9,369 nt of DNA from CATJXY01 sp964623925 (lineage in GTDB: Bacteria; Bacillota_I; Bacilli_A; Erysipelotrichales; Erysipelotrichaceae). The stretch covers positions 1 through 9,369 of the forward strand of contig CAZUVT010000079.1 in NCBI GenBank assembly GCA_964623925.1, in the 5' to 3' direction. A program made the translations under genes and the position numbers. Each line of letters begins with the position of its first letter. Positions within the stretch are counted from its first letter, which is position 1. Below are positions 1-7,107 of this stretch, in pieces. The notes below the pieces were generated by a model that was not told the DNA's origin, made no database searches, and was given only the letters and a program-made list of their open reading frames with translations.

Positions 1-93
1 ACGCCGTCCGCAACGTATCTTTCGATTACGGAAATATCGTCCTGTATGGGCGATCAATTCCTTTCTTGTGCAAATATCACAAAATTTAACCAT
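1..93 (-). CDS. 5' fragment of unrecognised small protein, cut by window edge
   Basis: Read from 93 downward, an ATG opens a frame that stays open for 31 codons to the window edge and begins MVKFCDICTRKELIAHTGRY. A GGAG Shine-Dalgarno sits 7 nt before the ATG, which is the main reason to believe it. The N-terminus has a Cys-x-x-Cys pair (C5, C8) with another Cys near residue 28 and is very basic, which could suit a zinc knuckle, but I do not recognise a family. The three plus-strand frames over the same bases are also open, so coding on this strand is not certain. Confidence 0.4.
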   Translation of the reverse strand, partial: MVKFCDICTRKELIAHTGRYFRNRKIRCGRR

Positions 94-114
94 AATAAAA
101 CTCCATTTAAAAAG

Positions 115-241
115 ACGTATGGCAACTCATTATGCGACAGAAAGTAAACGTTAACATCTAACTAAACGAGCTGGAGGAGCAAAATTTCCTACCATTTTAA
201 TCAACACTTGCGATGCGCAAGTACACAATCTTGCCATACGT
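115..241. repeat. 11-bp inverted repeat bounding a 127-bp segment
   Basis: The left arm acgtatggcaa (115-125) is matched exactly in inverse by ttgccatacgt (231-241), with 105 bp between. The interior has no ORF. No flanking direct duplication of target DNA is visible, so a transposon-end interpretation is only a possibility. Confidence 0.55.
206..222. repeat. 7-bp perfect hairpin, 3-nt loop
   Basis: acttgcg and cgcaagt are exact inverse complements around the loop atg. No T-run follows on either strand, so this is not an intrinsic terminator. It lies inside the larger 115-241 inverted repeat and could be a protein-binding palindrome or a cruciform. Confidence 0.5.
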
Positions 242-642
242 TGTAATAAGTATATAATAAATTATTTTCTAATTCAATATTTTCTCCTTTAGAAAAGTGA
301 AAGACAATTATCTGGAAAATTCTATTTTGGTGCTAGGAATATAATAATAAATATTTAATAAGAAATAAATAAAGGAATGTATAAAAGGTATTTGAAATGC
401 ATAAAAAACCTTTTAAAATGTGATTAATTGCAAGGTGATGATGAAGAAAAAGATTTCTTGAAAATATTAGAGAACCGGCAATGACAGAGTCTTCAAATTT
501 TGAGATATGCATAGTTTATATTACAGAAAAAGGGATCTAAGTTTTGTGGATTCAATTTAACTCATTTGTGGTGCAATGGTGGATGATTACAATCTGCTTT
601 TATTCTATAAATTCAGGAGCAAAGAAAATCCGCCGTTAAAAT

Positions 643-850
643 AGATTGTGCATTATAAGGAAAATACTATTCTGACACTAATGCAGCCAAGGTTAAACAA
701 ATGTCTAGATTTATATTTTGGATATGACAATGAATATAAGCAATTTATATTAATATTCAAGTGTATAAGTAAGTCGTTAAATATCGTCATCCAATTTTGA
801 TTATAATAGTAATAGATGTTGCAAAAATATTGCGGAAGAGTTCTGCTATT
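643..850 (+). pseudogene. relic of DNA (cytosine-5-)methyltransferase, C-terminal end
   Basis: Three short plus frames, joined by shifts, resemble the end of a Dcm-type C5 methyltransferase. From 643 one frame reads RLCIIRKIL, like the family's IRKLTPRE lead-in. From 681 another reads QPRLNKCLDLYFGYDNEYKQF, like the conserved segment ending in a LMGFDDEYKQF-type sequence. From 794 a third reads IIIVIDVAKIL, like motif X (GNSIVVDV followed by a helix), with the GNS lost. In intact genes the order is the same, and a vsr gene often follows directly, as it does here. The catalytic PCQ and ENV motifs would lie upstream and I could not find them. The resemblance was judged by eye on degraded sequence, so the call is moderate. 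The gene must be dead. Confidence 0.45.
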
Positions 851-961
851 AAAATATTGAACATGGGTTAGAAAGTATTGACAAAAATAATCTAAATTAT
901 GGACTCTAAGTGAAGTTGACGAATTCGAAATATCAAAACTGAAGCCTCTTCTGAAATACCC

Positions 962-1336
962 AAAAGGATGTTTAGAGTCAGTCTAAAAAACAAACTAGAA
1001 ACGTTATTAACCAAAATTTTGTTGAATAAAGATTGTCTCTATAAATTGAACGATAAGAAATTGTCTAGATCACCTGATATTGCACTAACAGAATATCATA
1101 TGGTAATTTTTGTAAATGGTAAATTTTGATATAGAAAAGATTTTGAAAAAAGAAAATAAATTGATTAATTATAAAGAACATTGGATTGAAAAGATTCAAG
1201 AAGGTATTGATAAAGATAGAAGAAATGATTTGCTACTAACATAAATTCATTGAATTTGATCTATGTTTAGTTAAAAGATGTTTTAAAACATACAGATAGT
1301 TGTATAAATGAAATAGAAGTATTTATAAGACAATAA
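962..1336 (+). pseudogene. vsr: decayed very-short-patch repair endonuclease (Vsr)
   Basis: Vsr nicks DNA 5' of T:G mismatches that arise by deamination of 5-methylcytosine, and so partners Dcm-type methylases. The frame from 962 reads KRMFRVSLKNKLETLLTK, then LYKLNDKKLSRSPDIALTEY and HMVIFVNGKF, matching the Vsr layout of N-terminal basic segment, YR-N-KKLPGKPD (catalytic Asp), and VIFVHGCFWH. At the Trp of that motif the codon is TGA (1127-1129), and the Cys and His of the zinc and active site are altered. A different frame (1128-1244) carries NYKEHWIEKIQEGIDKDRRN, the family's EFWLEKI-N-ERDRRN segment. A third frame (1271-1336) carries LKDVLKHTDSCINEIEVFIRQ and a stop, the usual C-terminal helix. 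One nonsense change and at least two frameshifts make it non-functional. It follows a probable methyltransferase relic. Confidence 0.75.
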
Positions 1337-1666
1337 AATAAGAATGAATTTTGCGTCATATCATAGGATAAATGCCGATTTTTATTAATTGTTGCAATGA
1401 ATTCTATATTAGATACTTCCACTTTTGTACTTGAGTCTAAATGTTTGGTATCGAAATATTTCTTTCCTTCTTGAAACACTATTTTGATCTCTTTTAGTAT
1501 TGTGGTTACAAAGAGCTATGCCTTTCATGGCACGGAGATACAGAAATAATAGGATCATGAATAGGGATGGCATTAAAATATAGATGGGTATTTTTTTCGT
1601 TATAGGATTGAAAAATGGTGAAATGTTTATTACAATAAATTGCATAAATAATGTAATTTGTTTCAA
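1337..1666 (-). pseudogene. frameshifted membrane ORF of unknown family
   Basis: On the minus strand a frame opens with TTG at 1666 and encodes two hydrophobic stretches (roughly residues 5-19 and 27-45 in the 85-residue reading), then turns into basic, low-complexity sequence. An overlapping frame, open from about 1520, continues as LFVTTILKEIKIVFQEGKKY and TKVEVSNIEFIATINKNRHL. The two fit as one protein broken by a single frameshift near 1480-1520. The second frame formally ends at 1267, inside the vsr relic read antisense, so the true 3' end is uncertain; I place it at the vsr relic's end. No Shine-Dalgarno precedes the TTG. Function unknown; convergent with vsr and divergent from the next ORF. 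Confidence 0.35.
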
Positions 1667-1675
1667 AGTAAGTAG

Positions 1676-1834
1676 ATGAAGCAGAAATTAACGCTTAAGA
1701 TTAATGGTGAAGTTGATGTGAAGACAAATCATATAAAAGCAGAAACCATAAGGACTAACTTTGTCGAGATTACTGGAACTACTTCGTCTTATATGAGGTA
1801 TGAAAAAATGAAAGGAGATATGTATGAGAGGTAG
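1676..1834 (+). CDS. 52-aa ORF, unrecognised, possibly a remnant
   Basis: An ATG at 1676 (directly after an in-frame TAG) opens 52 codons beginning MKQKLTLKINGEVDVKTNHI and ending with KMKGDMYER before TAG at 1832-1834. The composition, alternating charged and beta-type residues with few rare patterns, looks like real protein. It overlaps the next ORF's start by 11 nt, an arrangement typical of translational coupling. No Shine-Dalgarno is visible before the ATG and no family is recognised, so it may be the tail of a decayed gene. Confidence 0.35.
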   Translation: MKQKLTLKINGEVDVKTNHIKAETIRTNFVEITGTTSSYMRYEKMKGDMYER

Positions 1835-2596
1835 TGTTAAAGTTATAAAATTTACTACAGTGATGTCAATTTTATTTTTGGTATTGACTTACCTTACTGC
1901 CGTGAATATTGAAACGCATATGGTTGGATTTAATACAGTATGGCTTTCAAATAATTTCGCCCTTACAGTATTTGGAGGGGTATTTGCAAGCATGCTTGTT
2001 GTTTTGATTTGTGAGTTTCAAAAATATATTACTACCAAAGCCTCCGTTGAGGAATATATATTTTACCAGGGTCTTTATTTGTATTGTGCATTATATTTAA
2101 TGAAACAAAATATATCGGATTATCAAAAAATGCAGAAGCAGTTGTTCCGGGTATCCTTTTAGATGAAACAACAAGAATGATTCAATGTGAGATTTTTGCT
2201 TTGCAAAATGCTGATTATACACCATTTAGTAAAAAATGCTCCTTGTTAGTAGTACACCAAAAATTTTGTAAGGAAATCATAAATAATATACAACCAGTTT
2301 TGAATGGATGTATTAAGGTAAAAATTGCAATTGGGCAAGTAAAAATCTATTACTTGCAACAGAATATTTTTAACAGAATGGTTACTTCTGCAGATGAGCC
2401 ACTTTAGACGGTATTATCTAACCAATTTGATATAGTTTCAGTTGCTTTGTAAGCTGTGGATAAATATCTGAAAGATATTGACGAGTATTGTGATCGCCGA
2501 TATGATTGGGAAAAACAGAGGGAACAGATACAATCTAATTATGTGAATATATTTAAAACATGTAATTTTGAAAAAGAGTTTCATAGAGAAGGTTAG
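1824..2596 (+). pseudogene. decayed two-helix membrane protein of unknown function
   Basis: ATG at 1824 has a good AGGAGA ribosome site 5 nt upstream. Residues 8-27 and 45-65 are hydrophobic and would span the membrane, and the rest of the protein would be cytoplasmic. This frame ends at 2162, but the next frame continues without a gap in sense: PGILLDETTRMIQCEIFALQ, then DYTPFSKKCSLLVVHQKF and so on. It meets TAG at 2405 and TAA at 2450 and still looks coding (AVDKYLKDIDEYCDRRYDWE) up to TAG at 2594-2596. One frameshift near 2140-2160 and two nonsense codons therefore interrupt an original protein of about 257 residues. I do not recognise the family. The N-terminal half might still be expressed as a short membrane peptide. 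Confidence 0.6.
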
Positions 2597-2687
2597 AGAG
2601 AAAATAATGTATTCCGAAATCGTACATATGGAAAGTGTGTGGTTTTGTTTAACATGATATTGGAACTAACTGGTTTTGTACTAATTG

Positions 2688-3316
2688 ATGTGGAAAAGAA
2701 AAAATAAAAAAAGAATAAAGCAGAACATCATTTCGAATTCTTTAAAATCGAGTGATTGCAATTTTCTAGAAAATTTGAAAGCAGAAGAAATGTCGCATAT
2801 AATCGCATATGCTATTGAAGAGGCTGAAGATATAAAAACAAAAAAACTAGAAAAGCAACATCAAACTGATATTTAGAGTGGTATAGGACAATTGGGAAAA
2901 AAGAATATCAAACTAAACACGAAGAATTATGGAACATAATCAAAGCATCTGTTAAAATTCTATTTCTGTCCAAAAAAGATATAAAAGATGACAAAGTTTC
3001 TTTGGCATTGTTAAAAACGATCCTAGTGTGGTTCTTTAAAATTATAAGAGTTAGTTTGCTGTTAATTACCGTTTTATTGGTTACATGGTATCCAATTAAA
3101 TTTACTGTGGGAAGTATAAGTCAATTCCGGTGGGACTTGTACATATGTTATGCAGTATTTGCACTTTTTGCGTTTATATTTTCGCAATTGTTCCGATTGA
3201 TAAGTATTGAAGTCGATAACATTAAAGGTCGAAATTATCTTTTTAGTTTCTTTGCGTCTGTTACTTCATTTATTTCAATTATTATTGCGGTTATTGCTCT
3301 TACAATGGGCGGATAA
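2688..3316 (+). pseudogene. frameshifted three-helix membrane protein of unknown function
   Basis: From ATG at 2688 a frame encodes a very basic start (MWKRKNKKRIKQN), then an acidic helical stretch (NLKAEEMSHIIAYAIEEAED), and stops at 2874-2876. A second frame, open from 2870, carries on with YLEWYRTIGKKEYQTKHEEL and three hydrophobic segments (about 3005-3100, 3140-3200 and 3235-3310), ending at TAA 3314-3316. The second frame has no start codon with a ribosome site of its own, so the two are best read as one gene of about 210 codons with a one-base change at 2870-2876. The chain would have a cytoplasmic basic head and a membrane tail. It follows another decayed membrane gene in the same orientation, and they may have been a pair. 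Family not recognised. Confidence 0.55.
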
Positions 3317-3550
3317 TTATATATCATATATTAAAGCTGTGATTCAGTATTACCCGTATATAGATAACAAACAAAAATACATAAAGGATTAACTAGCGTG
3401 ATGTATGATTAAAATTAAATACATATTAAGTATAGAAAAATAAGAGTTAAGATATACATAAGGAGTTTTGATTTATGCAGAAGTCTATACATGCAATATG
3501 CCAAATGCTTGGGTATTACAATAATTGATTTAATTATTCTTTCTTTTTCC
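3317..3550 (+). other. spacer between the graveyard and the intact genes
   Basis: AT-rich spacer with no gene of normal size. It contains a 17-codon ORF with a ribosome site (3475-3528) and runs into the promoter of the HAD gene. No strong terminator hairpin follows the decayed gene ending at 3316. Confidence 0.6.
3475..3528 (+). CDS. 17-aa ORF with strong ribosome site; leader peptide or gene stub
   Basis: AAGGAG precedes this ATG by 9 nt and the frame reads MQKSIHAICQMLGYYNN then TGA. No hairpin or run of a single regulatory codon follows, so a classical attenuator is not supported. It may be the beginning of a gene that was deleted, leaving the start signals behind. Confidence 0.3.
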   Translation: MQKSIHAICQMLGYYNN

Positions 3551-3569
3551 TAATGAACTATGTTATGAT
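3541..3569 (+). promoter_or_regulatory. promoter of HAD phosphatase gene
   Basis: The -10 TATGAT (3564-3569) is preceded by TGT, giving an extended -10 (TGnTATGAT). A weak -35 TTCTTT (3541-3546) sits 17 bp upstream. The position makes the ATG at 3592 the natural start and rules out the earlier in-frame ATG at 3553, which would lie upstream of the transcript. Confidence 0.6.
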
Positions 3570-3591
3570 ACCACCAATAGGGAGAAGAGTT

Positions 3592-4386
3592 ATGAGAAAG
3601 ATCTGTTTTTTTGATATTGATGGTACGCTAACTGATGATGGACACGGAGTAGAAACGGCGATTCCGGAGTCTTGTATCCAAGCTTTGCAACAAGCTAAAG
3701 CAGAAGGACATCTACTGTTTGTCAATACGGGGAGAGTGTTTAGTACTGTTCCCAATCTGATTCGTGATTTACCGATAGATGGATTAGTATTGGGCTGTGG
3801 AACGGAGATCAGAATCAAGGGGGAAAGTGTCTTTTATCATGAAATTGATGCAGATGAGAGAAAGCGGTTGATTGGGGAAACAAAAAAGCTGCCTTATTCC
3901 ACTGTGTTTGAAGGTAAGATGGGATGTGCTCAATATCATGCAGAAAGAGATCCATATGTTATGAAAATCTTGTATCGTTATGGGGAGGAGAAGTTCCCGA
4001 TCTATGATGCAGAAGCTGAAAACTATGTGTTTGAAAAGTTCTGCATGTTTAAGCTGCCTACGGATGAGTGGGGAGATTTAAGCTTTCTTGAGAATTATAA
4101 CCTAATTGCCCGTGATCCAAACTTCTATGAGGTTACACCTCTTTCGTGTTCTAAAGGGAATGGTGTAAGATGGTTATTGGATTACTATGGATTAAGCAAA
4201 GAAGATTCCTATGCTTTTGGTGATAGTGAAAATGACCTAGAAATGCTTAAAGCAGTAGGCCATGCGGTGGTCATGGGACAAGCATCGGATAATATAAAAA
4301 AGCAGGCGGAATATGTAACGGCATCACCTGCTGAAGATGGCATCATGAAAGCGATGATCCATTATGGATTGATTCATTTGGATTAA
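3592..4386 (+). CDS. Cof-type HAD-superfamily hydrolase (phosphatase)
   Basis: This is a cytoplasmic phosphatase of the haloacid dehalogenase superfamily, Cof/HAD-IIB subgroup, which dephosphorylates small metabolites such as sugar phosphates or flavin-type compounds; the substrate cannot be read from sequence. All four motifs are present in the 264-residue chain: FFDIDGTLT with nucleophile D8 and acid/base D10, VNTGR with T46, SKGNG with K188, and FGDSENDLEML with D211 and D215. The stretch between about 80 and 180 is the C2-type cap. Length is normal. The start at 3592 has AGGGAG 7 nt upstream and follows the extended -10 promoter; an ATG 39 nt earlier lies over the -10 box and is not used. 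It is transcribed alone and faces the M28 gene across a shared terminator. Confidence 0.93.
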   Translation: MRKICFFDIDGTLTDDGHGVETAIPESCIQALQQAKAEGHLLFVNTGRVFSTVPNLIRDLPIDGLVLGCGTEIRIKGESVFYHEIDADERKRLIGETKKLPYSTVFEGKMGCAQYHAERDPYVMKILYRYGEEKFPIYDAEAENYVFEKFCMFKLPTDEWGDLSFLENYNLIARDPNFYEVTPLSCSKGNGVRWLLDYYGLSKEDSYAFGDSENDLEMLKAVGHAVVMGQASDNIKKQAEYVTASPAEDGIMKAMIHYGLIHLD

Positions 4387-4404
4387 ATAAATTTTAAAAA
4401 AAAT

Positions 4405-4436
4405 AAAATACTCTGTTTAAGCAAACAGAGTATTTT
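4405..4436. terminator. bidirectional intrinsic terminator between convergent genes
   Basis: A perfect 14-bp stem (4405-4418 with 4423-4436, core actctgttt/aaacagagt) closes a 4-nt loop, aagc. T residues follow on the plus side and a run of A residues precedes it, giving a T-rich tail on the minus strand too. It sits 18 bp after the HAD stop and 20 bp after the M28 stop, so it can end both transcripts. Confidence 0.92.
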
Positions 4437-4456
4437 TGATAAATATTAAAAGAAAT

Positions 4457-5710
4457 CTAATTCTTATCTCGTTGGAAATAGGCATCCAGCTTTTTCTGCA
4501 TGTCTTCAGGCATACCTGTTGCTACAGGGAGAGTTGCGGAATTGACAACACGAGAGATGAAATTGATTGAGAACAGTGCATCTTGATATAATTGTTTTTC
4601 ACTGAGTGGGTACATCACATCGTAGCGTGTGTGGATCTCCGCTGTTCTTGTACCTCTGCTGATTCCAAGAGCCGGAATTCCTTTATCGCAGAATGGTGCT
4701 GAATCACTGGAATGGACAGTCACGATGATATCAGCGGAATGGCCGACTTCTTTACAATATTGTTCGGCATAGGTTTTCAAAGCTTCTGAACCGGTCACAA
4801 AAATATGGTTAGGACCTAAGACGGTTCCGCACATATCGAAGTTGAAACAGAATTTGATTTGCGGTAACAGCTCTTCATGCTGGGCTACATAAGCTTTACT
4901 TCCCAATAGTCCCTGTTCCTCAGAGCCACACCAGATAAAACGCATCGTTCTTTTTGGCGGATTCATTAAGAAGTGATGATAGACGGACATCAAGGTGGCT
5001 GATCCGGTTGCATTATCCCAAGATCCTGTTCCGACGGAAACACTGTCATAGTGAGCGGTCAAAACAACATCTTCCTCTTTGATCTCAGTTCCTTCGATTA
5101 CGGCAACGACATTACGGGATGTGTGTTCACATTCTGTCTGTTTTAACTCAAGATGAATCGTGGTGACCTCGTTGCGGATCATTTCCGTTGCGTCTTTGGC
5201 ACGAATGACAAATCCCGGAACCTTGCCTAAACTTAACATCTTCGGACGAAGCATTCTTGGAATCAGATCCGTATTTTCATCACTGTTATGCCATTTTTCC
5301 GGATTGATGACAATGAACGCTGCAGCATGCTTCTGCACTAAAAGCTTGTACATATCATAATCAAGCATGTTGACTAAGACTGCGGTATCGGATAGATCCT
5401 GAATGTGATTGAAATCTTCTTCTTTGCTGCGTTCAATGTAAAGAAGCTTGAGATCGGCACCCTTTTCCGGAAGATCTCCAGACAGTCCATAAGGAACGAC
5501 TTCCAATTCTTGAGCGGTAGGGGCAGTGATTTTAGCATGGCAAGTATGCATTTCATAAGCGGCGATCTTAAATTCTTCCAATTCTGCATGACCGCCTGCT
5601 TTTTCGATTTCTTCTTTGAGTATGTTTGCGGCTTTCAGCTCTTGATCGGTTCCGCCATAGCGGATGAAACTCAAGCGTTCAACCAATGAATAACTATAAT
5701 TTTTTTTCAT
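4457..5710 (-). CDS. M28-family zinc aminopeptidase with PA-like insert
   Basis: A 417-residue di-zinc exopeptidase, predicted to release N-terminal amino acids from peptides. Family M28 features in order: a helical N-terminus, a PA-like insert at about residues 65-185, then the catalytic core. The core carries TAHYDSV (H220, D222), SWDNATG (D232), WCGSEEQG (catalytic E264, ligand E265), FNFDMCG (D292) and AEIHTRYD (H360), so the metal site is complete. There is no signal peptide or membrane segment, so it should act in the cytoplasm. The start at 5710 has a perfect AGGAGG 7 nt upstream; an earlier in-frame ATG at 5764 lacks such a site. It lies 60 bp downstream of the GNAT-HAD gene on the same strand, but a terminator in the gap and a possible promoter suggest at least partly separate transcription. 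Confidence 0.93.
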   Translation of the reverse strand: MKKNYSYSLVERLSFIRYGGTDQELKAANILKEEIEKAGGHAELEEFKIAAYEMHTCHAKITAPTAQELEVVPYGLSGDLPEKGADLKLLYIERSKEEDFNHIQDLSDTAVLVNMLDYDMYKLLVQKHAAAFIVINPEKWHNSDENTDLIPRMLRPKMLSLGKVPGFVIRAKDATEMIRNEVTTIHLELKQTECEHTSRNVVAVIEGTEIKEEDVVLTAHYDSVSVGTGSWDNATGSATLMSVYHHFLMNPPKRTMRFIWCGSEEQGLLGSKAYVAQHEELLPQIKFCFNFDMCGTVLGPNHIFVTGSEALKTYAEQYCKEVGHSADIIVTVHSSDSAPFCDKGIPALGISRGTRTAEIHTRYDVMYPLSEKQLYQDALFSINFISRVVNSATLPVATGMPEDMQKKLDAYFQRDKN

Positions 5711-5744
5711 TTGTATTCCTCCTGATTTTTGATGCATTAAGTTT

Positions 5745-5774
5745 ATCATAAAAAAAGAAATCATGAAATGTTAA
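5745..5774 (-). promoter_or_regulatory. possible promoter for the M28 peptidase gene
   Basis: On the minus strand TTAACA (plus 5769-5774) and TATGAT (plus 5745-5750) are 18 bp apart. They overlap the GNAT-HAD terminator, and transcription would start close to the AGGAGG ribosome site. The TATGAT borrows one T from the terminator tail, so the match could be fortuitous. Confidence 0.35.
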
Positions 5775-5788
5775 TGATTCATGATTTC
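5750..5788 (-). terminator. intrinsic terminator straddling the GNAT-HAD stop codon
   Basis: A perfect 11-bp stem (gaaatcatgaa 5757-5767 with ttcatgatttc 5778-5788) with a 10-nt loop is followed on the minus strand by seven T residues (5756-5750). The upstream arm is the end of the coding sequence (codons for E-I-M) and the stop codon TAA (5773-5771) lies in the loop. The stem is AT-rich, so termination may be partial and may depend on whether a ribosome is sitting on the stop codon. Confidence 0.65.
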
Positions 5789-7027
5789 AATTAATTCAAG
5801 TGCTTCCCGAACATTCTTGACGACAAATGTGGCTTGATCTTGAACTTCCTTTTCACTGTGATCCATGCAGAAACTGATTTCTGCTGCTTTAAACATGGAA
5901 ACATCGTTATCGGAATCGCCGACAACGGCCATCTGATCCATGCCAAGCTGATAGGCCTGAGCTAAACGACGGATCCCGCTTGCTTTGGAAATATTCAAAG
6001 GCATGATCTCAATGAGGTCACTATCACAGCTGTTGACCGTATAGACATTTTGGAATTTGACTTTCAAGATCTCTCTTAACTGAAGCATATCTTGTGGATG
6101 CACCAGGACGAAGAGCTTTCGTGTCTTCCAGTTTTTCATGGATTCAAAGTCGATAAACACATGATCATAATGCCAATTATCCCGCTTTCCCTTTGTGGCA
6201 TGATTGCTGAGGGTCGGATAATGATCGGTATCGGAAATCCAAGTTTCACCTGCTTTTTCGTCTCCCCTATAAAAAGTAAGGGATGCATCCAACTTAGAAT
6301 CTTTGACACATTCAACGAACTTTTTTAGAGCATGAAGATTCATCATTTGACTGAATACGATCTGATCGTTGACAGAGACTTCTGCTCCGGTTGCACCGAT
6401 AAAATCAACTTTGGTTTCGAGTCTTTTTTCAATTCTCTTTTTTTCTCCGACTCCTCTTGATGAGGCAATCGCAAAGTGATTGCCACTCTTTACAAAATGA
6501 AGGATCGCTTCTTTATTTTCGTCACTGATACCTTTAGAAAAGTCGTTTCCGATCTTAAATAAGGTTCCGTCCAAGTCACTGACCAGACATCGGATTTCAG
6601 GCATTTTCTTGATAAATTTGACCATGAGCTGATGAGGACAATGCTCATCCATATAAACATCTCCCAGCTTATGATAACCGGCCTTTTCATAGAATCCCAT
6701 CGCCTGACATTGTGCCGAAAGCATGAGCCGCATGACATTTAATGATTGACAGTACTTTTCGATGGCTTCAAGCATGGCTGCGCCCAGATGCTGCTTACGG
6801 TAGGGCTTTAAAACAGCGATCCGTCCGATCATCATCGTATTTTTATCTGTAATATAACATCTTCCTGATGCGACAGGAATTCCTTCGATATAACCGGTGA
6901 AATGAGTACAGGTATCATCAATTTCATCTTTTTCACTGCTGAATCCCTGTTCTTTCATGAAGACTTCAACGCGTACCTGATAAGGATCTTCAAAACGGTC
7001 GAGTCCATGTGTGATCTTAATATCCAT
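5771..7027 (-). CDS. fusion of GNAT acetyltransferase and Cof-type HAD hydrolase
   Basis: A 418-residue two-domain protein. Residues 1-140 form an ElaA-like GNAT N-acetyltransferase: motif A covers IGRIAVLKPYRKQHLGAAML (68-86), with the acetyl-CoA pyrophosphate loop around R77-G82, and GFYEKAGYHKLGD (111-123) is the typical motif B end. Residues 143-418 form a complete Cof-type HAD phosphatase with SDLDGTL (D151, D153), ASSRG (S189/S190), ISKASG (K348) and VVGDSDNDVSMF (D371, D375). The frame is continuous through the junction, so this is a true fusion and not a sequencing join. Acceptor and phosphate substrates are unknown; fusion implies linked acetylation and dephosphorylation, or shared regulation. 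GAAGG precedes the ATG by about 7 nt, and an extended -10 promoter lies just upstream. Confidence 0.92.
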   Translation of the reverse strand: MDIKITHGLDRFEDPYQVRVEVFMKEQGFSSEKDEIDDTCTHFTGYIEGIPVASGRCYITDKNTMMIGRIAVLKPYRKQHLGAAMLEAIEKYCQSLNVMRLMLSAQCQAMGFYEKAGYHKLGDVYMDEHCPHQLMVKFIKKMPEIRCLVSDLDGTLFKIGNDFSKGISDENKEAILHFVKSGNHFAIASSRGVGEKKRIEKRLETKVDFIGATGAEVSVNDQIVFSQMMNLHALKKFVECVKDSKLDASLTFYRGDEKAGETWISDTDHYPTLSNHATKGKRDNWHYDHVFIDFESMKNWKTRKLFVLVHPQDMLQLREILKVKFQNVYTVNSCDSDLIEIMPLNISKASGIRRLAQAYQLGMDQMAVVGDSDNDVSMFKAAEISFCMDHSEKEVQDQATFVVKNVREALELIEIMNH

Positions 7028-7054
7028 AATCTACCTTCTTTTTATCCCTGAATA

Positions 7055-7082
7055 ATCATAGCAGAAAGTTTCAGTAAATCAA
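7055..7082 (-). promoter_or_regulatory. promoter of the GNAT-HAD fusion gene
   Basis: On the minus strand TTGATT (plus 7077-7082) and TATGAT (plus 7055-7060) are separated by 16 bp, with TGC just before the -10 (extended -10). It gives a leader of about 20 nt before the ATG at 7027 and sits between the toxin stop (7108) and this gene. Confidence 0.7.
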
Positions 7083-7107
7083 GATTTCTAGATTTTTTGA
7101 AGAAGAA

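Larger units (their letters stand above)
94..640. other. AT-rich stretch with no intact gene; inverted repeats and coding scraps
   Basis: No frame of useful length with a ribosome site is present. The first 150 bases contain an 11-bp inverted repeat (115-125 with 231-241) enclosing a 7-bp hairpin (206-222). From about 431 a short plus frame reads QGDDEEKDFLKILENRQ and then stops, and from 481 another begins MTESSNFEICIVYITEKGI and stops. These read like pieces of decayed coding sequence rather than random DNA, but I cannot place them; they may be upstream parts of the methyltransferase relic or of another gene. Confidence 0.5.

Noticed and set aside
115..241. Integron attC site
   Set aside because: The arms lack the expected AAC and GTT core-site consensus ends and no integrase or gene cassette is in the window.
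481..560. PD-(D/E)XK nuclease fragment (MTESSNFEICIVYITEKGI resembles a YLT-DG-EP type strand)
   Set aside because: The match is a few residues only, with stops soon after and no catalytic motif found.
2840..2846. Programmed -1 frameshift at an A7 run in the decayed membrane gene
   Set aside because: A -1 shift there leads straight into TGA at 2867-2869 and not into the downstream coding frame, so it cannot join the two halves.
3553..3591. Earlier in-frame ATG for the HAD gene
   Set aside because: It overlaps the extended -10 box, has no ribosome site, and the usual HAD N-terminus begins at 3592.
5405..5689. 94-aa plus-strand ORF
   Set aside because: Shadow of the M28 gene, without ribosome site or recognisable domain.
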